NCBI GenBank assembly: GCA_009746045.1
Contig: RPFO01001668.1
Location: 1-64,000, forward strand
DNA from: Mesostigma viride
Lineage: Eukaryota > Streptophyta > Mesostigmatophyceae > Mesostigmatales > Mesostigmataceae
Direction: 5' to 3'
Length of the DNA stretch: 64,000 bases
Below the pieces are notes generated by a model. The model ran no database searches. It was not told where the DNA came from and was given only the letters and a program-made list of their open reading frames with translations. Made by a program: the position numbers and the translations under genes. Positions 19,577-29,559 of the stretch are shown here, in pieces (positions within the stretch are counted from its first letter, which is position 1; each line of letters begins with the position of its first letter).

Positions 19577-20536
19577 GACTTGCAGATCAGCTGGGGAGCA
19601 CGACCCGACGGCAATGTCTAAGCTGGTAAGCTTCTTCAAGCTGCAGGCTTCGAGATAGGATGCATGAAAGTTGCCGCGTTCAATGCATAAGCCGAGACAT
19701 GTGACGTAAGCAGCGGAGACTGGTAGAGTAAAGGGAAGGATCGGTGGACACATGTGTACGTGGAAGGTGGAGGGGCAGGGGTGACGCTGGGGAGATAGGG
19801 GCGATATGGGTGGAGATTGTGCTTCAGACGCCAGGCACGGATGAACATAAGCCGATGCGGAGGGCGGGGACGGGGGATCGAGGCGGGCGGCGGCGAGACC
19901 GAGCTTTGAAGCTCTTGCCTTCAATTCAAAAACCGTGGGGCAGAAATGCATGTAACATGCGTTTCCAAAACGTTTCCCGATGCCCTGCGGCTTTGCGAAA
20001 AGCTGCGCCGGTAAAGGTGCCGGGGACTCATGTTCCAAGGGTACGACTCGCCAATCCCACCACCCGTATTGGGCCATGGCGCCATGTAGGGGGGTGTCGT
20101 CGTTGGCGGCAGGGCGGCCAATATGAAGGCGGCGTGCCGCTCGGACATGTTCCTGAAAACGCGTCCAGGCATCCCGTTGCGTCTGGCCATGACGTAGATT
20201 CGCCGGCTGAGGGTACCTGCGGTTGTTAATGGCATAAATGACGCGACGGGTGCTTTTGGGGTGTGGGCGAGTGGAGTTGCCGGAAAGCGACAAATGCGTG
20301 CGCTGTAAGCGCCGGATCGAGGCGACGTAGAGTATGGTCATCCTTGCAGTGATGGTTATGGCGCGTGTTGATGCGACAACGCTGCCGCCATGCCTTTGAG
20401 GAGATACGATAGGGGAACTGCCGAGAAATAGCAGTGTACTTCCGGTAATCAATGCCACTTGATTGCCGTATTCTGTGGAGGGTAAGAGCATGCCATGCAG
20501 AAAGTCATAAGGTGTTTCATGATGATTCAGATGCAC
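19577..20536 (-). other. Upstream ORF of the Penelope-like element (N-terminal region?)
   Basis: A minus-strand frame of about 320 codons runs up to the LINE insertion point. With the LINEs removed it leads towards the reverse-transcriptase region at 16,510. It has no recognised motif and is rich in His, Pro and Arg. It may be the N-terminal part of the polyprotein or a chance open frame in GC-rich DNA. Confidence 0.35.
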
Positions 20537-21480
20537 TGCATGAGAGCTAAGACATCAAACAGAACCAGAGGGGAGCATATTGAGGTAAGTCAATATTCAC
20601 TGCGTAACGCCCGTTACAGTACGCGATAGCGGTGGTCCATGATGCATCTCCCCGGGGCAGGAGGTGGCTAACAACACAGCTGAACGGACTCGGAACATGT
20701 GGATTCCCAGTGGGGGGGCCTTCCAGTTGTCATAACTGACACCTCTTTCCTGTAACGAAAAGATTTCCCTTCTTCATGTTCCAGATGAGTCACCGTGCTC
20801 CTGCCTTTAATTGTGTTTTTTTGGCGTTTGTAAAGAGATATGGGAGGGTAAACAAAAGCAAAGGCGGATATTGCCGTGTGGGGGGCCCGATCCTTGGTTA
20901 TAGTCTCTCAAGTGCCCACAGAAAAACACGAGAGTAGCACACACAGCGCGCAGCCCAGCCTAGCTCCCGCAGTAAGAGTAAAAGAAAAAGGACAAGAACA
21001 GCAAAACAAACAAGAACAAGAACAAGAACAAAACACAGACACGTAGTGCAATGTGAGCGGAATGATGGAGGAAGGTGAGAGGGGGACATCGTATTGAATG
21101 TGTAGGCATTGAGGCAGCCGAAGCGTCCCATCCCCGGGTATGTACATTCGTGGCTTTCAAAAAAGCCACAACCTGCGTGGAAGACGGGAAAATGCAGGAA
21201 CGATGAGTATGATCCTGAAAACGAGGTTGAGGAAACGCGGAGAGGAAGTGCCGGCCGCTGACACGTTTCCGATGGAACTACGGGTTTCGCCGACATGAGG
21301 CGGTGCAGCTGACTATCTCTATGGTGTCGTGTATGACCGGGAGTGCCGGTTCACGTGCGCACTCGTCGGACTAGCCCGACGACATGTGTGCTTGGTTGCC
21401 CACGGCTGAAATCCTCTTGCCCGTCATGCAAAGGCCACGCCTGCTAGCCGAAAACGAACGATATTCAACCAATCTAATAT
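20537..21480. other. Penelope-like element interior without recognisable gene
   Basis: No supported coding region. It contains a purine-rich AACAAGAACAAG run near 20,995-21,030 and otherwise looks unique. Probably the 5' untranslated part of the minus-strand element. Confidence 0.4.
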
Positions 21481-21838
21481 CAAGGAGACAACCAGCGCAG
21501 GCCAGAAATCGGGAGAATCCGGACCATGGTAGCTCGAGCCTGCCGTTATCTTGTCCGCGTGTTCGAGTCGTTCAGGATGATGAAGATGAATGGTGATGGA
21601 AATGTGTATCCTTGTGCATTGAAATTATGGCTGGCTTACGTGTAGAGCGACTAGATGACCTAGACGGTGGGGCCGGAATTAAACAGCATGCTTGATTGAT
21701 CAGGGCGCGTGTTTCGAGCCTAACTGGCCGGGAGTGTCTAGTGGTGAGCACCATTGCTGCGATCGCTCTCCCACCATTTACGAGGAAATACCCGCAAATG
21801 GAAAACCACTGAAAAGGTCTAGCTAGTCAGTCATCACA
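21481..21838 (+). repeat. Right terminal direct repeat of the Penelope-like element
   Basis: Partner of 13,696-14,062, followed by TTAT and the rest of the split target locus. Confidence 0.8.
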
Positions 21839-21894
21839 TTATATTCACATACCAACGTAGGTTCACAAGGCTTATTCATACGTTGTATTCGGCA

Positions 21895-22074
21895 ATGCCT
21901 TTGAGACTTAGTCTGCAGCAAAGCATGGAGACTAACTCTACCTTCAGCTCCGGCAGAGCGCAGGGGGGAAGCGTGAGCCGGTATACTGGAGGGGGGCGGT
22001 CATCCACGTCGACCACAAGCCCTGGCAGGCACCTCCTGCCACCTCAGACTAGGGAATATATACCAGTAGTGTAG
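21895..22074 (+). CDS. Small ORF of the dispersed promoter/ORF repeat (59 aa)
   Basis: ATGCCTTTGAGACTTAG begins a Ser/Gly-rich frame that ends at a TAG near 22,074. The first 50 nt are also present at 44,291, where an early stop follows METN. The upstream sequence (13,494-13,695 before the insertion) contains a CCCACGTGG site and TATTTAT. It may be a real small gene or the remnant of a longer one. No family recognised. Confidence 0.35.
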   Translation: MPLRLSLQQSMETNSTFSSGRAQGGSVSRYTGGGRSSTSTTSPGRHLLPPQTREYIPVV

Positions 22075-22079
22075 ATTAG

Positions 22080-22590
22080 TCAGGCTTAGCCTATGTAGCA
22101 TGTGGCCCACGCGCATGTGCGCTCATAATGGCCCCCATGGATGATGCCTTCAGAATTTAGCCAAGCCATGCCTATAATGGGACCTCCCATGGATGTTGCA
22201 TTAAGAATTTAGCCATGCTATGCCTATGCAGAGAGATGCTCTCTGTTGAGAAGCCATGCCCTAGCTCTTGTATAGCCATGATGATCTTCCCCCACATGAC
22301 AGGCTCCCCCATAGCTGGGCATAGCTTGATGGATCATGGGGGTGCAGGTGCCCTGGCGCACCTAGAGCAAGGGTAGCTTACATTCCCACCCTTGCAGGAA
22401 GTAGCCCAGAATGTATTAAAAGCCATATGCCCCTTCTCAGGGATATTCTGATCAGACACTCCGCAAAGGTGAAAACCTTTGCGTTCAGTGCCAGGCCGCG
22501 GAAAACGCGGAAAACGCGATCTGCAAATGAATCCGACCGGAATCGAACTGGGGACCTCTCGCACCAATTTTGCTGACTATCAGGGATATG
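22080..22590. other. Intergenic, no gene seen
   Basis: Contains a short imperfect tandem repeat (AGAATTTAGCCA ... GCCATGC at 22,150-22,225) and, on the minus strand near 22,490-22,545, a tRNA-T-arm-like stretch (AGTTCGATTCC) without a foldable 5' half. Confidence 0.5.
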
Positions 22591-23440
22591 TGCTACATGT
22601 ACTCCCAACGGAGTTATGTTCCTAATTAATTAATTAATTAATTAATTAATTAATTAATTAATCCATTCCATCCCATGTTCCCCTCCCACTGAGGACTTAT
22701 GCTCACGTGACGCAGTCACGTGTCTATTAATTTAATTAATTTCCTCCCTCTCTCTATCTTGGACTGCTTTTCAGGACAAGAAGACGTGGAAGACCACTGT
22801 CCAGGCCCACACGCCAGCCCATGCGGGCAAGCCCCCCCTCCCCCGCCAGGCGGAAGGGGCGCTTTGCTGAGTAGAGCAGCTAGGATTTTTTTAGTTTATA
22901 TCATTAGCTTAGCGGTAGATTAGTTTGGTTTCTCGGCTTCGCCCACCCCCACCCGCCGGACCTATGTGACACAACTGCTTGAAGATGCAGGGCTTCTGGG
23001 ACTATCCGTACTCCGCGCCCGCATGATTGACAAGGAGAAATGGGCTGCCATCTGCGATAAGCACCTCCCCGAGGGGTATGCTCCTGTTTTCTCCCCACGG
23101 GCCCCGCGGCCCGTTGCTAGCCAGGGTAGAAGTCCGCAGGTGGAGGTTATTGGTCCTGAGGATAGCCGCTACACTACCGCCTCGTCTGCCATTACAGTAG
23201 AGGACAGCTCGGATGAGGATTACATCCCCATCTAGTGCTTAACGGTTGGGGGATGATGCAGACGATATTTGTCTAAACTTTTGTGTAATTATTTTTCTAA
23301 TGAGATTAGCATAGTACTCCGTGGCATGCCTTTGCGCATGACACGCAAGTACTTACTTACTTACCCCCACCCATCATGGACTTTGTGCTACATGATCTCC
23401 CAACGGAGTCATGTTATAATTTAATTTAATTTTTATTTAA
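22590..23440 (+). repeat. Dispersed repeat with (TTAA)n and a small ORF
   Basis: TGTGCTACATG..CTCCCAACGGAG occurs at both ends (about 22,590 and 23,387). Inside is a TTAA microsatellite (22,621-22,662) and an inner segment 22,830-22,960 that recurs inverted at 46,100-46,230. CACGTGACGCAGTCACGTG near 22,694 is near-palindromic and recurs inverted near 17,310. Probably a decayed mobile element; class unknown. Confidence 0.5.
22966..23235 (+). CDS. Hypothetical C-terminal ORF in dispersed repeat (89 aa)
   Basis: The frame starts MTQLLEDAGLLGLSVL and ends in an acidic EDSSDEDYIPI tail. Charged helical composition and a clear stop suggest the C-terminal end of a formerly longer protein, possibly of a mobile element. 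The neighbouring repeat copy at 46,030-46,240 lacks it. No homologue recognised. Confidence 0.3.
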   Translation: MTQLLEDAGLLGLSVLRARMIDKEKWAAICDKHLPEGYAPVFSPRAPRPVASQGRSPQVEVIGPEDSRYTTASSAITVEDSSDEDYIPI

Positions 23441-24400
23441 TGTGACACAGTCTACGTAATCATAATTAATTTATTAACTATCACGACGATGGGGTTCAGT
23501 TTGACCCCAGCAAGAGGTACAAACAATAAATGTATTGTCTACCCCTAACATCAGACAAAAAGACAGGGGGCTCCCACTTTTCTCGCGCCACCCATTATGG
23601 GCAGGCTACGTGATGTATTTCCCCTCCATGCGAAACGTCATCACTGATCCCCCGACCTGACAGCCAATAATAATAACGTGATTGCAGCCCTCACAGTAAA
23701 GCTCGGTGCCATTTCACAAAAAGAAAAACCTCTAGCTGTAAAGGGCACCGCAGTACGGAGAGACCGCACACATCGTACACCGAACATCTACATACAACGT
23801 TGGGACCAGGCCCACACATCCAGGTGGCCGATAAGTCACCGAAAAATGCTATCTCTTTTTTACTTGTAGGCCGAAAAATTAACACACCAGCCAGACAATA
23901 GCTGCCATTGCATGACATTGAAGTCCAACAGTCCACACATGACTGACGACAGGCTGCAGCTCTATCATACACTCCATGCTGTACATAATAATATCAAGTG
24001 AGACAGCTACAATAATACTAAAATGCGCACCCACCAGTCCTCCACAATCCCCCCCTCCCCCCCCGCCCCCAACCCCCTCCCCATGACAGCCCCCAACCCT
24101 TCACGTAGCCTACTCCTCCAGGGCATGGATGCAGTACCAACTTTGAGCACATGCTGGCCGCGCATGCCATTGAGCGTGGGCGAGGCTGCCACGGAGCACC
24201 ACCTGGAGACACGAGCACTTCAAAAGAGATTGCGAGCGCCGCGGCTTGCTGGTGCGTCTGGGTGGGTGCTGCAAACGTCACGGTCCCCTGGTCACTGCAC
24301 ATTAAAAAGGCACTCAGGCAACGTGACCGCACTGGGCCCCCAATGACCCGTTGCCCTGTGGCCTCCCAGTGGAGGCACGTATCAAGACAGGCTTCTGATA
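23441..24400. other. Intergenic, no gene seen
   Basis: AT-rich start, then unique sequence with a C-run near 24,050-24,085. No supported coding region or structured RNA. Confidence 0.5.
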
Positions 24401-24419
24401 TGCCTCATGCAACACCTCA

Positions 24420-25060
24420 CACTTGCTCTAACAGCAGGGCTTCCGCATCCACGACAGGCCCGTCCATGGCCCATGCTTGTGGCGGGTCGGAGGAGGACGG
24501 CAAGCCTGGAAAGGGACCCTGGCCAGGCCCGAAACGTGCCTGGGCGGACGACGCACCCTGGCCAGTCACCGCACCTTGGCTGGGCCCCACACCCTGGCCA
24601 GACCCACCACGCCCCTGGCAAGGCCCCACATCCCTGGCAGGCGCGGGACATACCTGGCCGGGCACCATAGGTCCCTGACCAGGCAATGACCCCTGGCCGG
24701 GCCCCCCTTGTCCCCAGGCAGGCCCCACGCCCTGGGTAGGGATCCCACGGCCCTGGGCCAGCAACGTACCCTGGCTGGGCACCACGCCCTGGGATGGCCG
24801 CAAATGGTCCGGGACAGTCGCGACACGCTGGGCAGGGTCTTCCCCTTAGGCCAGCACGCCCTGGGCAGGTCCCACATGTCCCAATGAACCCTATCCCAGT
24901 ACTGCACCCCCCTGGTTGGGCCACCCACTTCCCTGGTCAGCTGCCACATCCTTGGCAGGCACAAGAGGTACCTGGGCAGGTGCCACAGATCCCTGACCAG
25001 GCAATGCACCTGGGTCTCGGTCCCCAGCTGACGGAACGTGGCCCGCACCCTGGCCAGGGA
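24420..25060 (-). repeat. Degenerate ~24-bp tandem repeat at the 3' end of the DUF707-like gene
   Basis: CCCTGGCCAGG-type units recur through this stretch and, on the minus strand, encode GQG.xPxQ-like octapeptides. The first part is in frame with the gene; from 24,890 down the same repeat continues in another frame as far as about 24,420. A one- or two-base change near 24,890 may have shortened the protein by up to ~150 residues. Confidence 0.6.
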
Positions 25061-26750
25061 CTTCAACCTCGGCAGGGTCCTCATCGTCCTCAAATATCAG
25101 CATGCGCTCCGATTCTAGAATCTCCCTCCAGCGGCAGGTTGAGGCGCCCCCACCATCCTCTCCGCCATAGGTGCTCTCGTTGAACATGCGCAGCACGCCC
25201 GTCTTGTAGGGGTGCACGAACCAGAACGGGTAGACCATCTCATAGGCCGCCAGGGTCACTTTGCCCCGGATATCGAAGCCGTCCTTTGCCGTGTCCCCCA
25301 ACGTGTTGAAGTCCCGCGACGTGAGCGGCGTGCGTGGGTACACCGCGCAGGCGACCAAGTCTCGTTCGTCTGTGTGGTTCACCCCTAGCTCAAACAAGAG
25401 CACCGTGTGCATGTAGTGGTGCGCCGCGTTGCACCAGACGAGGTCCTGCCCCCAGTCCACGTCCCAGTGCAGGTGCAGCTGGTGCAGGTACACGTGGCTC
25501 ATCAGCCAGAAGAAGAAGCCCATGTACAGCAGCGGCGCGCCGATCTCCACGTGGTTTGTCTCCACCACCACGGGGACGTGCGGCTGGGCCAGCCAGAACT
25601 CGTCCGTGAGGTAACCAAACTCGTCCGTGATGCCTTGGTATATCGGCTGCGCGACCATGGGTGTCCCCTGCGGCAGCCCGCAGAGCAGGTCAGTCATGAA
25701 GCTCTCGTAGTCAAAGCTGGGCAGGAACATGTCGTCGTCGAGCAGGTGGATCAGCGCGTACTGTGACAGGACGGAAGCGTGCTGCGTCGCCAGCTGGCGC
25801 CACCCGAGCTGCTTGTCGTGGCTGCTCCAAGGGAGGCCGCAGCCGGGCAAGGTCAGGATGTCTGGCCGCTGCAGGTCCTCCAGGATGCGCACGCGGTGCC
25901 GGATGCCAGGGTAGGACGCCTCGAAGCTGTCCAGGTGGCGCGACCACTCGGACGCTTGGCCCGAGTAGGAGATCAGCGCCCAGTCGCAGTAGTGCTGCGT
26001 GCTGGCCACGTTGCCCACCACGTTGTTCATCACGTCCATGTTCCCAAACGCGACCGCGCTGAAGCAGAGGACGCGATTGTCCGACGCCTTGGTCTCGATC
26101 GTGGCGCTGAAGGGTTTCGTGAGGGGGGCATGGCCGTGGGGCTTGCAGGCCGGCCGGCTGTCGCGGAGGGCGGTCTGGCACGTGGGCGCGCACGTCCATT
26201 GCTCGGCGCAGTCGCCCGGCTTGCCGGAGCAAACCTTGGGCGCGGCTTCTGCTGCCTGTTGGGGCGCGGTTTCTGCTGCCTGTCGGGGTGCGGTTTCTGC
26301 TGCCTGTCGGGGCGCGGTTTCTGCTGCCTGTCGGGGTGCGGTTTCTGCTGCCTGTCGGGGCGCGGTTTCTGCTGCCTGTCGGGGCGCGGTTTCTGCTGCC
26401 TGTCGGGGCGCGGTTTCTGCTGCCTGTTGGGGCGCGGTGTGTGCTGCCTGTCGGGGCGCGGTTTCTGCTGCCTGTCGGAGGGAATATCGCTTCAACGCCC
26501 CGTAGTTGCTTCCGACTGCGGCGTACTGGACGCCAGGTGCGTGCCAGTCAGTTCGTTGGCCGGCGGTACCCGCATGGGACTGCAGGTCGGCCCGTTCCTT
26601 TTCCAGGCGTGCTTGAAGAGCTCGCGATCGAAGCGCTAGCAGTTTGGAGAGGCTGATGTGACGCTGAATTTCACTCGAAACCGTCGCCAGTCCATGCAGG
26701 GTCAGCAGAAAGAGGCAAACCGCGCATTTCCGAAGTTTCGAATTCGCCAT
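24891..26750 (-). CDS. DUF707-like secretory glycosyltransferase-type protein (619 aa)
   Basis: An uninterrupted frame starts at the ATG at 26,750. Residues 1-26 form a hydrophobic signal peptide or anchor. About nine copies of the octapeptide AAETAPRQ follow (26,250-26,470), then a Cys-rich linker, then the catalytic-looking domain. That domain has DWALISYSGQASEW, HLLDDDMFLPSFDYESF (a D-D-D nucleotide-sugar-type motif), MVAQPIYQGIT, VEIGAPLLYMGFFFW and DVDWGQDLVWC. These match in order the DUF707 pattern (DEDL, ISQP, VEIMAPVFSR, WGLD) known from plants and algae. DUF707 proteins are thought to act in the Golgi, but substrates are mostly unknown. The C-terminus is a PGQG-like repeat. The gene lacks introns, and its neighbours are repeats. 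Confidence 0.65.
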   Translation of the reverse strand: MANSKLRKCAVCLFLLTLHGLATVSSEIQRHISLSKLLALRSRALQARLEKERADLQSHAGTAGQRTDWHAPGVQYAAVGSNYGALKRYSLRQAAETAPRQAAHTAPQQAAETAPRQAAETAPRQAAETAPRQAAETAPRQAAETAPRQAAETAPRQAAETAPQQAAEAAPKVCSGKPGDCAEQWTCAPTCQTALRDSRPACKPHGHAPLTKPFSATIETKASDNRVLCFSAVAFGNMDVMNNVVGNVASTQHYCDWALISYSGQASEWSRHLDSFEASYPGIRHRVRILEDLQRPDILTLPGCGLPWSSHDKQLGWRQLATQHASVLSQYALIHLLDDDMFLPSFDYESFMTDLLCGLPQGTPMVAQPIYQGITDEFGYLTDEFWLAQPHVPVVVETNHVEIGAPLLYMGFFFWLMSHVYLHQLHLHWDVDWGQDLVWCNAAHHYMHTVLLFELGVNHTDERDLVACAVYPRTPLTSRDFNTLGDTAKDGFDIRGKVTLAAYEMVYPFWFVHPYKTGVLRMFNESTYGGEDGGGASTCRWREILESERMLIFEDDEDPAEVEVPGQGAGHVPSAGDRDPGALPGQGSVAPAQVPLVPAKDVAADQGSGWPNQGGAVLG

Positions 26751-27082
26751 TGGAGGCTACAGGCAGCGGACCCACGATAAAAGCTGTTAGGCGTGCTTGT
26801 CAGGTTGCTGCCGAATGTCCTTAAAAACACCAGGAATAACTACCATGTCTGACCGAATGATGACATTGTTATTCTACTGTAGAGAGTTTTTGCACCTTTC
26901 AACATATATACTACAATACTTAAAACGCAGCCTTGACACAAATTTAGCTAACAGGGCCCTAAAAATGATGCCCCCAGCCCACTGGAAGTCTTCCATGCAC
27001 TCATGGGGATGAACAAGGTCTTTACACTTACGCCGGACGCCGATATACACCCTCCGCATTGGCAGTTTTACAAATTAATACA

Positions 27083-27302
27083 TATTTAATTCATTAAAAA
27101 TGAATTAATCTGGCGGAGCCAATTTTCGGAAGAACCGTTAGGTTCGCCAGAATTGGCGAAGCTTATAAGGCCGTACACGTGAGAAAACATAGGAATAGGG
27201 GATGAAAATCCGACAATCCATCCATCCATCCATCCATCCACCGAATTTGTCCCGAATTTGCAAGCATAAGGGTGAGGGTCTTCCGAAAATTGGCTCCGCC
27301 GT
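27083..27302. repeat. Hairpin-rich small inverted repeat
   Basis: ATTAATTCATT/AATGAATTAAT (27,083-27,107) forms a perfect 11-bp-stem hairpin. A 22-bp perfect inverted repeat GGCGGAGCCAATTTTCGG... pairs 27,112-27,133 with 27,281-27,302. An (ATCC)n run lies between at about 27,216-27,240. Likely a small foldback element. Confidence 0.6.
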
Positions 27303-27361
27303 AGAGTTTCAACGGGCAAGTTGCAAACATGCACGTTACTTGATACATATTAATTCAGAAT

Positions 27362-28021
27362 GTTTCGGGTCCACGGGTTTTTAGGAGCGTTTGCCTGCGG
27401 CGTTAGGAGCGCGTTTAGGAAGGTTTGGCTGGGGGCTGGGCCCGCCTTCCTAACGACCCGAAGGCTGGTCGGGTAGCCTTCGGGTAGCGTTTTTGAAAAC
27501 TTTTATGTCACTTAGTAGTCATTTTGCGGAACTTTCACCAAACATATTTTGCCCAAAATTTACGTTACGTAGGAATTCTATAGACGTAACAATCTTTCCA
27601 CCGAAGAATTTCGCGTGGACAGAAATGCGCGCACAGTTACACGTGGCGTTCCTAGAAAAACCAACATACCCAGCTCATTATCCTCGAGTGTAATTTGTCC
27701 TGGCCATAGCTTTCCATAATTACGGCAAGAATGAGCTCAAACTGAACTGAAAAATCAACACAACAGGACTGCAAATTCATTCAGGTGGTAAATAAATTGC
27801 CGGCTATATTGCACGCACTTGTGCACCAGTGACTCCCTAACCACTAACTGATTATAGCCAGGGTCGCTCCAATTCTAGTCGAGGTTGTTAAGCAATACTA
27901 GACTTGGCGTACGTGTGGCGCCCGCATCCTGGCAACTAGCTGGGATTGCATAGATTGGACCATCTCAATTTCCCGCTCCTAACCGCAGGCAAACGCTCAT
28001 AAAAGCCCGTGGACCCGAAAC
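27362..28021. mobile_element. MITE-like element with ~47-bp terminal inverted repeats
   Basis: GTTTCGGGTCCACGGG... at 27,362-27,411 is repeated inverted at 27,974-28,021. The interior (660 bp in total) has no transposase, only short frames. Candidate target duplication AT on both sides. Superfamily unknown. Confidence 0.6.
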
Positions 28022-28135
28022 ATGTAAGGGATGCCGTTTGCCTAATTTATAGTTGTAGTACGTATTTGTTTTTTATTTCCTAGCCTACATCCATGTTTAC
28101 AGTTGATTTCTTTTTTCGTGTCAGAAATGTGTACC

Positions 28136-28222
28136 ACGACCATCCATGCACGCCAGCACCCCGCCATGACCATCCATGCATGCCAGCACCCCACCACGAC
28201 CATCCACGCATGCCATCACCAG
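28136..28222 (+). repeat. 31-bp tandem repeat, three copies
   Basis: Three imperfect copies of a unit starting CACGACCATCCATGCA. Confidence 0.7.
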
Positions 28223-28456
28223 TGCTCATTTTAGACTTGTTGGCACAGCCGGCACCGCCTCGGCAACAATCGCAGAATCCGGGAGCCGGGGACAGCCGGC
28301 AGGTTCCCGTAAACTAGCTTCGTACACTTTTAGGCACCCAACGGCCCCTGGAAAGTCGAATTTTGTGTCAAAAAGACTTCTTGAGGGTCAGCCGCCTGGC
28401 GCCCACAACCGACAATTTTTGGGTGTCGGCCGTCATAAGTTACCACCGTCATTCAT

Positions 28457-29153
<697 letters not shown>

Positions 29154-29264
29154 CCCTGTGGGGGCCGGTTGTTGTTGTTGTTATTGCCCTGTTGTGAGGG
29201 CTTGTTATTGGTATTGTTATTGTTAATTAATCGCAGCTTTACTTGTTTGTTCATTGTATTGATC

Positions 29265-29545
29265 GAGAGGACAGCATCTGTGCTGCCTCGACACCAGCCA
29301 TGGTTTGGTAACAGTTTCGTTTGCTTGCTTGTAATGAGAGGACAGTAGCTGTGCTGCCTCAACACCAACCATGGTTTGTTAACCGTTTCGTTTGTTTGTT
29401 TGTAGTGAGAGGACAGTAGCCGTGCCGCCTCAATACCAACCATGGCTTGGTAACCGTTTCGTTTGTTTGTTTGTAGTGAGAGGACAGCATCTGTGCTGCC
29501 TCAACACCAACCATGGTTTGGTAACAGTTTTGTTTGTTTTCTGTT
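29265..29545 (+). repeat. ~71-bp tandem repeat, four copies
   Basis: Units start GAGAGGACAG at about 29,265, 29,336, 29,407 and 29,478 and contain TGCTGCCTCAACACC and GGTTTGGTAACAG. Copies 3 and 4 are the most alike. Confidence 0.8.
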
Positions 29546-29559
29546 AGCGTTTCTTGTTA

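Larger units (their letters stand above)
13696..21838 (-). mobile_element. Penelope-like retroelement with terminal direct repeats and nested LINEs
   Basis: Direct repeats of about 365 bp (13,696-14,062 and 21,481-21,838) flank the element. TTAT is duplicated outside them (13,692-13,695; 21,839-21,842), and 44,041-44,341 is an unoccupied copy of the target. The body encodes a Penelope-type reverse transcriptase on the minus strand. LINE fragments at 16,527-19,560 interrupt it with their own 16-bp target duplication. The ends start CAAGGAG and finish TCATCACA, unlike the TG...CA of LTR elements. No GIY-YIG endonuclease motif was found, though the coding region is decayed. Confidence 0.8.

Noticed and set aside
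22490-22545. tRNA gene on the minus strand
   Set aside because: Only a T-arm-like AGTTCGATTCC is present; the T stem mispairs and no matching 5' acceptor half exists.
25407-26639. Plus-strand frames up to 286 codons
   Set aside because: Antisense shadows of the DUF707-like gene in GC-rich DNA.
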